Notes under the pieces: model-generated
Told to the model about the DNA's origin: nothing
Databases searched by the model: none
What the model saw: the letters and a program-made list of their open reading frames with translations, nothing else
Made by a program: the position numbers and the translations under genes
Assembly: GCA_029339505.1 (NCBI GenBank)
Contig: JAQISU010000057.1
Span: 5,290,001 to 5,354,000, forward strand
Reading direction: 5' to 3'
From: Unio delphinus
Lineage: Eukaryota > Mollusca > Bivalvia > Unionida > Unionidae
Length of the DNA: 64,000 nt
Part shown: positions 20,990 to 33,700 of the stretch, piece by piece
Position numbering within the stretch: position 1 is the stretch's first letter
Layout of the letters: each line of letters opens with the position of its first letter

Positions 20990-21337
20990 GTCACCGAATA
21001 AGGCCAGACTATAATTGGGTAATGTCTTAGAACACTTTCAGTATTTGTTTTCTTTGAAGCATAAAGCGTCACCAAAAGTAGTTCATATTTTTTTCTGTGG
21101 TGACTTGGCAATAAATGCATCCCATCCTAGGTCGGTCGCGGCGAGATACCCATGTCGCATGATGTGCATGCATGGGTACTTTAAGTTCTTTAACCCTGGT
21201 TGTCAACAATTTTTTCCTCTGTATTTACAGGAGTCATATTGATTTATGCGACAGAGTGATCGCTTGGATCTTGTCAAGAAGTGGCAATAACTTAACGACT
21301 TTTTACAGCCATTATGGATACGAGGTAAATTAGGGGT

Positions 21338-21663
21338 ACACTATACAAGTTTTAGTCTGTTATAATACATCGCTAAGGGCTTTATTTTGACCTAAAACAT
21401 TTCCTTATCATGCATTTATGGATCTCTTCTCAGCATTTACTTAATTACACTATATAAGTTTTAATCTGTTATAATACATCGCTAAGGGCTTTATTTTGAC
21501 GTAAAACATTGCCTTATCATGCATTTATGGATCTCTTCTCAGCATTTACTTAATTACACTATATAAGTTTTAGTCTGTTATAATACATCGCTAAGGGCTT
21601 TATTTTGACGTAAAACATTGTCTTATCATGCATTTATGGATCTCTTCTCAGCATTTACTTAAT
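21338..21663. repeat. 109-bp tandem repeat, three copies
   Basis: Near-identical units start near 21338, 21447 and 21556 ('ctgttataatacatcgctaa' recurs every 109 bp). A (GGAT)n microsatellite follows at 21683-21716. The few differences indicate recent duplication. Confidence 0.95.
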
Positions 21664-22074
21664 TTATTATGACCAGCTTGGTAGATGGATGGATGGATGG
21701 ATGGATGGATGGATGGAAGAACAAAATGGTAACGGCACGACCTCATCTGTTGCATGACTGGAATTGTAGGATCGGAATTCTGGATTCTAGAGATGGCCAA
21801 GGAATAGTGATGTGAATTCCTAACACTGAATAAGAGCAGTGTACACTGTAGTGTGTAAACAAAGGACGTATGGTTGGGTGAACCCTACTTATTTTTCTTT
21901 GTATTATATGGTTGTTAATTTGTATCACATAATTATGTCAATCATACTGTTTCATTGTACATAACATGGATGTGTGAAACATATTCATCTTTACTTTATT
22001 CATGAATCTGTTACCTTTTTATACCATGTTCGGTATGATTGTCTTTTTTCATATGTAGTGGGTGGGTTTGTGAA

Positions 22075-22077
<3 letters not shown>

Positions 22078-22133
<56 letters not shown>

Positions 22134-22643
22134 TCGTGAACTTTTTTTTCATTTCATAAACTTCCATTCACTTGCATTGTGTTGTTATCACTCAGTCCCA
22201 AATTCCATTCAGTTTCAATCCTGTTATAATATATATTCTCGTGAACTTTTTTTTCATTTCATAAACTTCCATTCACTTGCATTGTGTTGTTATCACTCAG
22301 TCCCAAATTCCATTCAGTTTCAATCCTGTTATAATATATATTCTCGTGAACTTTTTTTTCATTTCATAAACTTCCATTCACTTGCATTGTGTTGTTATCA
22401 CTCAGTCCCAAATTCCATTCAGTTTCAATCCTGTTATAATATATATTCTCGTGAACTTTTTTTTCATTTCATAAACTTCCATTCACTTGCATTGTGTTGT
22501 TATCACTCAGTCCCAAATTCCATTCAGTTTCAATCCTGTTATAATATATATTCTCGTGAACTTTTTTTTTCATTTCATAAACTTCCATTCACTTGCATTG
22601 TGTTGTTATCACTCAGTCCCAAATTCCATTCAGTTTCAATCCT

Positions 22644-22696
<53 letters not shown>
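22078..22696. repeat. (TA)n, five near-identical 105-bp tandem units, then (TAA)n
   Basis: Units begin at 22131, 22236, 22341, 22446 and 22551, exactly 105 bp apart; the fifth has one extra T. Because 105 is a multiple of three the array has a 202-codon open frame that is an artefact. It is flanked by (TA)26 on the left and (TAA)17 on the right. The array ends about 220 bp before the predicted first exon of the LRP-like gene. Confidence 0.97.
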
Positions 22697-22697
<1 letters not shown>

Positions 22698-22912
22698 CTT
22701 CTATAGACATTCCATTAATAGTCACGTGATATTTGAAACTCTATACTCCAATGAATATCAACAGAGCTTGACGAATGTGTACGACACATTTAACATTCAT
22801 TATGTTCCGGAAAGAGACGTTTGTTGTACCCGAGAGGGCCGAGACATTATCTGTAAACTCTGACTACAGCATGCAGTTGTAGAAATCGTGGAATAAGACT
22901 GTTCTGTCCGTC
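22697..22912 (+). promoter_or_regulatory. Putative 5' UTR / promoter-proximal region of the LRP-like gene
   Basis: About 215 bp of unique sequence between the tandem array and ATG 22913. It is more GC-balanced than its surroundings and no convincing TATA box was recognised. The transcription start is unknown. Confidence 0.3.
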
Positions 22913-23006
22913 ATGAAGGCACATAAGATGTACAGTGAAAAGACTCGAAATCTTTGTAATGTCTGGATTGTGTATTTCTTATTTCTACAAACGAGTTCCT
23001 CGTTGG
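22913..23006 (+). CDS. Exon 1: start codon and signal peptide
   Basis: ATG 22913 opens a basic N-region (MKAHKMYSEKTR) and a hydrophobic core (VWIVYFLFLQ), then TSSSL and a consensus donor (G|GTAAGT) in phase 1. The next sushi exon starts in phase 1, placing the cleavage region just before its first cysteine. A donor at exactly the end of a signal peptide is the main reason to accept such a short exon. Confidence 0.7.
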
Positions 23007-24689
23007 GTAAGTATTCAAAGAAACTTACCAGCCAGTCGAATGTAAACAACTATTGGGGTGGTGGTCCTGTCACATCATGTTGTTTTCTAGGAGAGACGTA
23101 GTCATATATTATTTAAAAACTGCAGACAAAAAAGTACTAATTTTATAGAAAAATGATGATCTAATTATGACTAAAATGTGTTTGATCAGGTATGTCTGGT
23201 AAGTCAAATATGCTATACGTACGTGACAGATATGTAACTACAAATATAGTAAATTGTCTAATACAAATTTCTAAGTAATATTGTAATTTCTACGGCAACG
23301 TTAAATATATACTTAAAAGACAATCGGTATTCTGATGATGCATATCTCAATTCACGGAGAGACTGGTTTAAAAATAAAAAATCGGTTGTGTATGTGTGTG
23401 TGTGTGTGTGATTTATATTTTTAACGTAGGTTTAACAATTTTTCATTCATATTGTTGCGATGTCTGCAGTGTGGCAGTTTATAGTGATGTCTAGAACTGG
23501 GGCATCATACCGCAGACATGTAGCATGATGTCCACCCAGTTACATTATTCTGACACAAGGCCGACCAGTCCTAACCTTTTAATGCTGAGCGCCTAGTGAG
23601 GCAGCTGTTACTACCATTTTTGTATGTCTTTTGTATACCTCGGCCGGGGAACGACCCACCGACCAATTGGATACGAGGCGGACGCTCTAACCACTAGGCC
23701 ACCGGAGTGGTTATAAGCTGATGGTAGTAAGTTTGTAAAGAAACGGTGACTAACCTGATGGTAGTACGGGTATCCGACGTGCCCGGATTACGCTGCTGGT
23801 GGCATGGGCATCCGAGTGCCCGGATTACGTTGATGGTAGCACGGTTATCCGACGTGCCCGGATTACGTTGATGGTAGCACGGTTATCCGACATGCCCGGA
23901 TTACGTTGATGGTAGCTCGGGTATCCAAGTAACGACGGCAAAGCTCTGTTTCTATGTTATTCGGGGAATGATCATTACGTTGATGGATGTAAAGTTGTAA
24001 GAAATACGTAAAGAGATTACTGAATATTATTTTTTTTTATAATTGTATTAAAGTATCGATGATGTTCACATCCAATATGGCTATGCTTTGAAAAAGCCAA
24101 AGTTGAAAAATAATTCTACAGAACATTTAACATTATACGTCATGTTCATTTATTGGTCTTGTTGACAAAAATTCTTTAAATTACGTTATTTGCCTTCCAA
24201 AAATATGTTTGCCCAATGTATGTAATGATGCTCTATTTGTAAAATTATATCTCAACAAAATATGAATGTATATGCACTCGCTTCTATTTAGTATTCAAAG
24301 CCAGATAAGCTACCTGTCCCGATCAAAATACACATCGGACTTTTTCATTGAATAATATAAATATAATATAGAGCTTACTTGTTACGTATCCCCCCCCCCC
24401 ATTTTTTTAATGGCATACATTTAAAGCACTATATCGATATTTACCCCCACCCCCGTAGTAACATATATTGAAAGAACACCATTGAGCGAAACTTTTATGT
24501 ACTTGCGAAACGACGAAACAAGTCTCAGCCCGTTAAATATTGATTTCAATATCGTATATCAGTGTGCACAACGCATACTAAACTGCAACGAGCATAGACC
24601 TTGACCTTACATCAGGGTTTGTTTCTTTACAAATCATGAGTAGGACGAAGTTTATTACCAAGGTAATTTTTTCCCCTGTATTACTCGTG

Positions 24690-24746
<57 letters not shown>

Positions 24747-27700
24747 AACATTGCGTGTTTATTATCTTGATAGAATAAACAGAATGAACCCTGAATCGGA
24801 TGCTCATTACCGACAGTTAGAAAGAAGACTAATTACAGCATCAACATTTTGAATAGTCAAAATAAAAAATAATAAAACCCATTTTGACGTATTATTACTG
24901 AATAGAAACTGGTATGATTAGCAAATATAAGACTGTTTCGTTATTGTATGATAATATTTGAAACGTAGTTGGGATTTGTACCTTAAAGTAGTCTAACTTA
25001 AACATTGGTGGAACTTTCAAATATGATAGCTTTGTGTTTTAAATACGATTAGTTCATTTCGACAAGGAAGTTTTGTTAAGTAGTTTCTGATCATGTAATA
25101 CAATACCAACATGATTGTTTCAAAATAACAGGATTCTGCTATAAATAGAAGCTTTGTACCTACATGTTGAGTCTTACAACAGGTAATGTAACACCTGGTA
25201 TTACAGAATTAGCAATTGTACTCGGGCATGTGTTTGTAAAAGCTATTATAATCAGGCTTGTGTTAGTACAAAAACTATTATATTCAGGTGTGTGTGTGTG
25301 TGTTTTGTTTTAATTTTTAATTTAGCTTTTAATTTAACAATTATCGAGTCATATCGTTGCGATGTCTGCAGAGTGGCAATTTCTAACGGTGTCTAGCACT
25401 GGGGTATCATGCCGTAAACATAAACCATCATTTCTCACCAATGCGACAGAGAACTCTAGCAATTTTGCGAACCTAACTTTATTTTTCAGTCTAGTCATCT
25501 CAGACCAGTCGTCTCAGTCAAAGTGTCCACACGCTCAGAACTACATTTTAAAAAACCTTGTTGTCTTCTCTTGTCTTGTCAAATATATAACAAAAACATA
25601 CTAACTTTAGGTCAATCCGTCTTTTTGAACTCGCCATATAAATACATTTTCTCGAGAGACAAAGACACGCACACATAAGTGTAGTTCGTTCTACACAGCA
25701 TGGTCAATTGTATTCTATATGCAGCCCTAGTTCACTACATTTTCAGGTCAGCGTTTTTAAATGTAGCTAAAGCAAACAAACTAGTTGTAAATACTTCGTG
25801 TGAAATAAATCATATACTGTTAATTACATTTAAGGACGCTTACCTGAAAACTGACTGTGCTAAATAAAGATAGAATAAATTTCTCAATGCTGTGTGAAAT
25901 GATCCACGCATTTAGAATATTGACCTGTGCACTTCATAACCTACTCTCTTAACAAATACGCAAAACTTTGTAACAGCCCGAAATGGAGCTGATGAAATGA
26001 AACAGTTTCTTGTAATAAATATTAATTATTATTGTCAATTTCATATAACATCACTATATTAATTATGATAATACCGCATTACTATGCGATGTTTTATGTT
26101 GTTGTTTTTATTCTTTGCTCACGCGCATGTAGTGTGTACTTCGGATGCAACGGTCACACCACAGCCCGCATTAACATTTGTATTCAAGCACCGCATGTAA
26201 ACAGTGGGACGTGAACACTTCCTTTTACTTTAAAGGAAAATATTGGGTGAGAAAATATTATACGTTGGGGTTTGAACAAAAAGAAGGAAATCCCAGTCGC
26301 GGAGGTTACATTATATGTCTCCCCCACTCGGACATGCATCGTTGGGAAACAAATAATATTATCCCCTTGACTGAGATTTTCTTGTCTCGTCCCTAACCCC
26401 AAACATAGATTACATATATCTCAATGTAGCCATCTCAGACCAGTCGTCTCAGGCAAGATGGCCATACGCTCAGAACTACTTTTAAAAAAGAAACCCCTCT
26501 TGTCTTATTATGTGCCTGACGTAGTTGTTTTAAAATCAAACAACAATAATAATACAAATATAACAAAACCATAGTAACCATCTTTGAGAACACACCATAC
26601 AAAATCATTAGATAGAGACAAAAACACACACGCATTCATGTTGAGCTCTTTGGTATTATGCTAGTTACTTCTACACAGCATGGTAAAGTTTATCCTATAT
26701 GCAGGCCTAGCTCACTACATTTTCAAGTCAGTGTCATTAAATGTAGCTGAGGCAACCTAACTAGTTTTAAATACTTCATGCGAAATAAATAATATACTGT
26801 TAGCTACATTTAAAAACGTTGGCCTGAAAATTGACTGTGCTACAGATAGGATAAAATTCTGAATGCTGTGTGAAATAAACTATAACAGAAAACACTGATC
26901 CATGCATACATACTATAGATCTATACACTTCATAGCCTCTCAACTCCCTTGAAAACAAGTTACTTAGTAACAGCGCCAGATATGTGTTATGTCAAACATG
27001 CTTTATTCTAATTTTGTTAAGCATCCCCATTGTGCCCCAGTTGAATCAAACATGTACTTGCAATCTTTGATGAGAATAATGTACTTATCAGTCAGAGAAA
27101 TAATTTATCCGTTCATACTATAAACCATAAACGAATTTTCGTTACTAATAGCAACACATGCCATATTTCCAAGACAGAAAATATAAATTTTCCAAAAAAT
27201 CGTGAACTTGAGCTTCATCACGTGGTTATCAGTAGTAATAGGGTAAGGTGAACAGACCAAAATTAATTCAGACAAACTAGAAAATGACAGTTTCGGTTTC
27301 ATACGAGGCTTCTGTTTGTCAAACCACGGCCTCCTACGAAACCGAAAACAAAACCACAGTACTAAAGCTTCTAACTTTCGAGACGCATATTCGTTGTCGC
27401 GCCCTCTCTGTTGCTAGGGTTTTAACCGAATATTTTATCAAGTCTTATTCGATATCTTGATCTAGGATCATGTAAATATATTGTTATATACCCATGAGGG
27501 TTTTATTTAGCATGAGCATATAAATTTCTAAAAAAAAGTATAATCCATGTCTGCGCGACACCAAGTCTGATGAATATTTATTTCTAAGTGTGTGAGTGTG
27601 ATGTGCTTAGGCTCGAAGAAGCAGCAACACAGAAAGAGTGAAAACTAACAAGCTTGTATAACTTTAACAATGATTTATTTAGTACAATTATTTTCATAAA

Positions 27701-30700
27701 ATAAATAAACTTACAGTTTTAGAGAATCAAATCCAACATTAATCCAATATAGAATTCACAAAAATAATCCACTAATGGAATTGTAAGAGTCCTGATAAAT
27801 AAATGTTCTAATAGTTCCAGGTTCGAATCTTGACGATGTAATCCAAAATGGCTGACAATGTCACGTGATGCAGTTCTTGTTTAATTTATCATCCACATGA
27901 ATTATGAGCACATGTTTTCTCCTCCAAATAGATAATAAATCCTCTTTCTTCAATGAATTGACATAAAGTCCAGAACAAGATAACACTCAAACATGAAATA
28001 CACAACTTAATAATAATAAAGCTCAAACATCTACTAAAGTTAGCTTCTAAAACACAGCTATATATATTGTAATTCCCTCGTAAACAAGAGGAATCATGTG
28101 ATTCTGGAAAGTCATGGAAGGAAGCTACCTTGCCATGAACCAGAATAAAATAAGCCACAAATTACTAAAAATAAAATGTTGTCCTTGAAATTAACCAATA
28201 GAATTGAAGACTTGTTGACAATGTCTAAAGCAAGGTCAGATAAAGAAGTATCCAAGCCAAGGTCAACCTGTTTACTAGTAAAGTCCAGGTCAAACTGAAT
28301 TTTCTAGAAAAAAATCTCCCAATTAATGAATAAATATTAAACCCTAAATGACAAATTTAGATTTAACAATTAAAAAATAAATAATTTAAATCCAATAACC
28401 GTAACAGTGAGTATCAACTCCATTAAACACAGCAAGATTATTAGTTATCTCTGATCACTTTTAGAATTTGTGTATACCGTTGGGTTAAATAAATCACATC
28501 TGTTTTTTTATGTCTACCTCTGGAGAATATCCGAGCATGATTTGATTGATTATCCAGCATCGTATCATCATATACGACTAAATTGTTAATATATCCATCA
28601 ATGGAATCAACACTCTGTGCTTCATTGATATCAGTGATAAATTCAATAACATCTTCATCTTCATTTAAAGATTTCGCGTTCTCGTTAAAATCTTTTAACG
28701 TATCGTAACACCGCTGATCATCTGCAGATGGTGCCACTAAATACAACCTGTCCCATTTTAACCATCTAATTATTAGATTAAGTAGCAGTTACGTCTTACC
28801 ACTTCCAGACGAACCTATGATAATCATTCTGATGCAGTTTGGTAGTAGCGCCGCATGGTGTTTAACAGGTTCTCGTGTTTTTGTCGCCGAAAAACCAATC
28901 ACATTCATTTTATTATAAATAAATTATGGATCTATATTGTGTGAAATGTAAGACGCGTACTAGCACAAACGACTTAACAACAATTACAACAAAAAAAAAA
29001 TAACAGATCAGCGCTCACAGGCATGTGCGTACAGTGTGGTACAAAGAAGGTTAGATTTATTTCTGCAAAATCGGGTGATGATGTTTTAAATAAAACGAGA
29101 TGATATTGCAGCAAAATTGACAAAACTCCTAATTGATCACATTTGAGCCATTTGAGCCAACTCATTATAAAATAAAGTAATAGTTGCGTTTTACTAGATC
29201 CATATGGACCTATGATAATTATTTGGATTCAATTTGGTAACGCAGCATGATGCTTGATCGGTTCTTGTTTTCTTACCGCGGCAAAATGAAATGAAATTTA
29301 ATTTATATGGTAAACCACACAGATTATCTGCTTTATTCAAATAAAGGAGATTATTATTTTTAAAAAAATCATGAGAGACTTGATAACGGAACATTATACA
29401 AGCCTGTACGAGGAGATATTATTACCGTGTTTGTGTAAGATCAATTAACGAGGCTGTTGTTTATGACAGCAAGAAACACGCGTCGATTGTTTGACCGGAG
29501 ATGGTCATCTGTAACAAGGAATAATAGTCCAACACTACGGTAATTTCTACGTGTTTCCGTCCGATGAGAATTTCAATGATGTCTCGGCGGAATTTGCAGG
29601 TCACTCAGTTGTTACTGAAATAATCCCAAAAGCGTAAATCAATACCTGTATCTTTCGAAGAGCATCAAGTATTAATAAATACAGCCGCGGATTATATAAA
29701 TCCCGCTTGACAAGTTGACCGACAAGCTGGTCTTCAGAGTATCGAACTTGCAAATACAAGATCGAATAAGCCATCATCACAATGTAAAAAAACACTAATA
29801 TTGGATAATAATTATTCTACTGTGTCTGTATTACTTGCTTGTCCTGTATTAACTCAGCCGTACACGGTTGACGAACATAATAATCATGTTACAATCACAG
29901 TGATACATTTTTTTTTTCTGCTGTTCTGACACTTCCCACGATGAAACAACTTGAGAATACTGTGACAAAACAATCGATACATTTATAATATCACGACTGT
30001 CCACAATGTCGGTTATTTGGTCTAGTTCTCCAGTTAACGCGAGTGATATTTTAATCAGATTATCCGGAGTCTAAAGGGAAATTAACACGGGAATTTCTGC
30101 CTGGGGTCTAACGGGAACTGAAATATAAATAATGACCATATTGTTAATATTATATTGCTGTTTGGGATCTAACAGGAACTGTAATATTAATAATAACCAT
30201 ATTGTTAATATTATATTGCTGCCCGGGGTCCAGCGGGAAATGTAACATGCAAATGGCTGTCCTGGATACAACAAAAATTGAATAATAATAATGACCTAAT
30301 TTTTAACAATATAATGCTGTTTGGGGTCTATTCGGAACTAAGTTGTTAACAATGACCTAATTGTTAACAATATAATGCTGTTTGGGGTCTATTCGGAACT
30401 AAGTTGTTAACAATGACCTAATTGTTAACAATATAATGCTGTTTGGGGTCTATTCGGAACTAAGTTGTTAACAATGACCTAATTGTTAACAATATAATGC
30501 TGTTTGGGGTCTATTCGGAACTAAGTTGTTAACAATGACCTAATTGTTAACAATATAATGCTGTCTGGGGTCTATTCGGAACTGAGTTTTTAACAATGAC
30601 CATAATGTTAACATTATAATGATGTCTGGGATCTAACTGGAAATGTAGCATGGACATTGCTCTCTGTGGTTTAACGGGAAATGATGTTGAAGGGTTTAAC

Positions 30701-33700
30701 ACCATTTTCAGCACAAGATAGGCTATACATGGGGGCCAGTATAAATGGTGGAGGAAGAATCCGAGAAAACCCCAGAAAAAAACACCAACCACGAGACGCT
30801 ACTGGAAAGCTGTCTCACATACCCATATTAGGCAAACCCGATACATGAACCAGGGACGTCATTTAAATTTTTCAGGGGGGTGGGCAAAACTGGACGGGCT
30901 TGTTAACTTTCGTATACTGGCTATATCAATTTTACAGCACATGCAAATTCGGAGGGGGGGGGGGTGCGTATTTGCCCTACATCCAAATGACGCCCCAAAC
31001 TCGAACCCACACAAACAGAAGAGAGATGGCAATGATCCTAAACGGTGAGCGCTTAAGACGACTTGGCCAATCGGGCCCAAACAGGAAATGTAATATTACA
31101 AAGGTTCATAGTTAAATACTAAACAACACCCAGTCCTCTAATGTCTAACAACTTAATATCTATGATATAACACTCACTTATCTAACACAGTTATTCACTG
31201 TCCAGTATTCAATTATTTTATGTCCAGCACTCAGTCATTTACGGTACTATCCAGCACACAGTTTGTCTAATATCAAATACCCCTCCCATGTGCCAGCCAT
31301 CATCCCATATATACTATCCAACGCGCCATATGAAGTGATCACAATCAACTGACCTCACCATGTCGGATGCAACAGAAGGTATTTAACATATAAGTTAAAC
31401 CCCTAAAATATAATTAACTTACCCACTATAATTTCCCTGTTAGCCCCTTATAAACAACACAAACCCATATTCCCATATAACTTCGCTACCATTCCACTTG
31501 AAACAAAACTACCATCCTATAACACGTTCCCTAAAACGTTAACAATGCTTCCATGCATTAAATGAAACATGAGAAAGAGTAAGGGGGCAAACGTACATAC
31601 ACAAACAAAAACTGATAATACCTGCAGAAATATATCCATTAAACATTCTATATAGATCCAAGTGCAGTTTTGAATATTTAATAGTATTTATAGATTTTGT
31701 CATCACAGTGAGGCAGATTTAATGTTTCAGTTTGCTAGATTAGTATACTGAGCCTTCATTTTACCACACCAAAGTCAGAATTTAGCTCGAAGCTAAGGTT
31801 TCTTGGAATGTAAAGATGTAACATCGATTTTTGCATCGTCATCTTCAATATAAATAGGAGAAGAAACACGCACTTAAGGACGAGCATTGGCTTACTTTTA
31901 CAGTCAAATATAAATAATTGCTTTATTATATGTGGGGTATAAGAAAATTCACAACGAAACTGACACAATGATGAGTGAAAAGTATTTAAAGCTGGATCGG
32001 CACTATGTGGAATAAGGGAGAATAAACCTGGGAGTGGCACTTTCGCAACAAGCGAAATTTAACAACATGCCGCTATTTTAGGATTTATAGCGAAGACAGA
32101 AAATGTATTTTGGAAATGTCAGTAGGTTTAACATGATAGTTGGTTATATGGACACAGAATTTAACATTAAGCCGTCACGTTGTGTGTTTAGGGACAAGGG
32201 AAAATGACCATAGGTTTAAAATGTGTTGATATAGGGTGAAATAAAAATGTATGCAGTCAAACGGTTCATGTAATGCTAAAATGTTTCGTTCATTCTACAT
32301 TATGGGACCTTATCAGGCCAATAAAGGAAATGTAATGCTACATTTTATAGGGACAATAGAGGAAATGCAACTATAAAATGTATAGGTTAGAAATGTGACA
32401 TCCAATGTTATTAATGACTGTAAGTTTAAGGTAGTTGGGAATGCATAAGCTCAAATGGGAAATGTAATATTAACATCGCATTTACCATCCAACACCTAGA
32501 TATTTCATTCAAATGAATAATGGCAAAATGTATTCCAAGAAAACAGGAAGAGGGAGAAGCAGTGGACAGTTTTGTTACAGCTATCTGTGTGTTAGCAGAT
32601 AATTGTAATTTCGGGCCACTGCATGATGAAATGATCAGAAATTGACTTGCAGTTGGACTGCGAGATTCGAAACTGTCGGAAAAATTGCAGTTACATGCAA
32701 ATCTAACTCTAGAGTCTTCCGTTAGTCAAGCTCGACAAAATGAGGCTGTGAAAACACAACAATAAATTATGCGAACAACTGGAGAACGAACGACTGAAAT
32801 GGATATATTAAATTCGTCTTCACTGAAATATGGGAAACGGAAAAGTAAAATCCCCAACATTCAACATAATAGTGTCAGCAAAAAAGCATGTATCAGATGT
32901 GGTCAGAAAAATATCATTCTTGAGGCCAATGTCCAGCAAAAGAAGCCGAATGCCACAAGTGTAGGAAGAGAGGACACTATCCAAAATTCTGACTCAAAAT
33001 CAACAGTTTGCAAAATAGAATCGAGAGGGGAACCAAGATTTCTAGGGCCTATTAGCATACAGAAGGGTCAGCCGTGGATAACGCGAGTGAGATTGGACAA
33101 CACTTCACTTGTATTCAAGATTGATACTGGAGCTGATGTGACTTTAATTCTTGAGATGGATTTACGAAATATCGCAGACCCAAAACTATCAAATTCTGAT
33201 TTAAAAAAAAACTCTATGGACATGTGGACTGGAATCAAACTAAGCGTTCAGTGTAAATATTTGTTGTAAAGGGACCGAATCGAGCACACATGGGCAGGCC
33301 TCCGATTCAGTCTCTAAACATTATTGAACAGGTAAATATATCCTCAGTAAATGCCTCAAATAAAAACTCATAAAATACAAAGAAAATTCACGATAAATCC
33401 ATACATTTAGGAATTATCGCGATAAATTCCCAAATTTGTTTATAGGTGTAGGGACCAAATGGTTCTATAACATAACTCTAGACAAAAATACCAAACCTTA
33501 TGCCTTATCTACCCAAAGAAAGGTTCTTATCCCTTTATCGAATAAAGTTCAAGAGGATTTGGATAAAATGGAAACGAATGATGTTCTTTCAGAAGTAGAT
33601 GAGCCAACTGAGTGGTGCGCGACAATAGCTGTTGTTCCGAAACCAAACGGTACTAAGGTAAGAATTTGCTTAGACCTAACTAAAAGATATGAATCAGTAA

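Noticed and set aside
22039..22647. 202-residue repetitive protein
   Set aside because: Generated by five 105-bp tandem units plus (TA)n.
26178..26402. Overlapping open frames on both strands
   Set aside because: No recognised motifs, no splice context, composition like intron.
27810..27840. tRNA gene suggested by ggttcgaatc
   Set aside because: No A box at the right distance and no cloverleaf arms.
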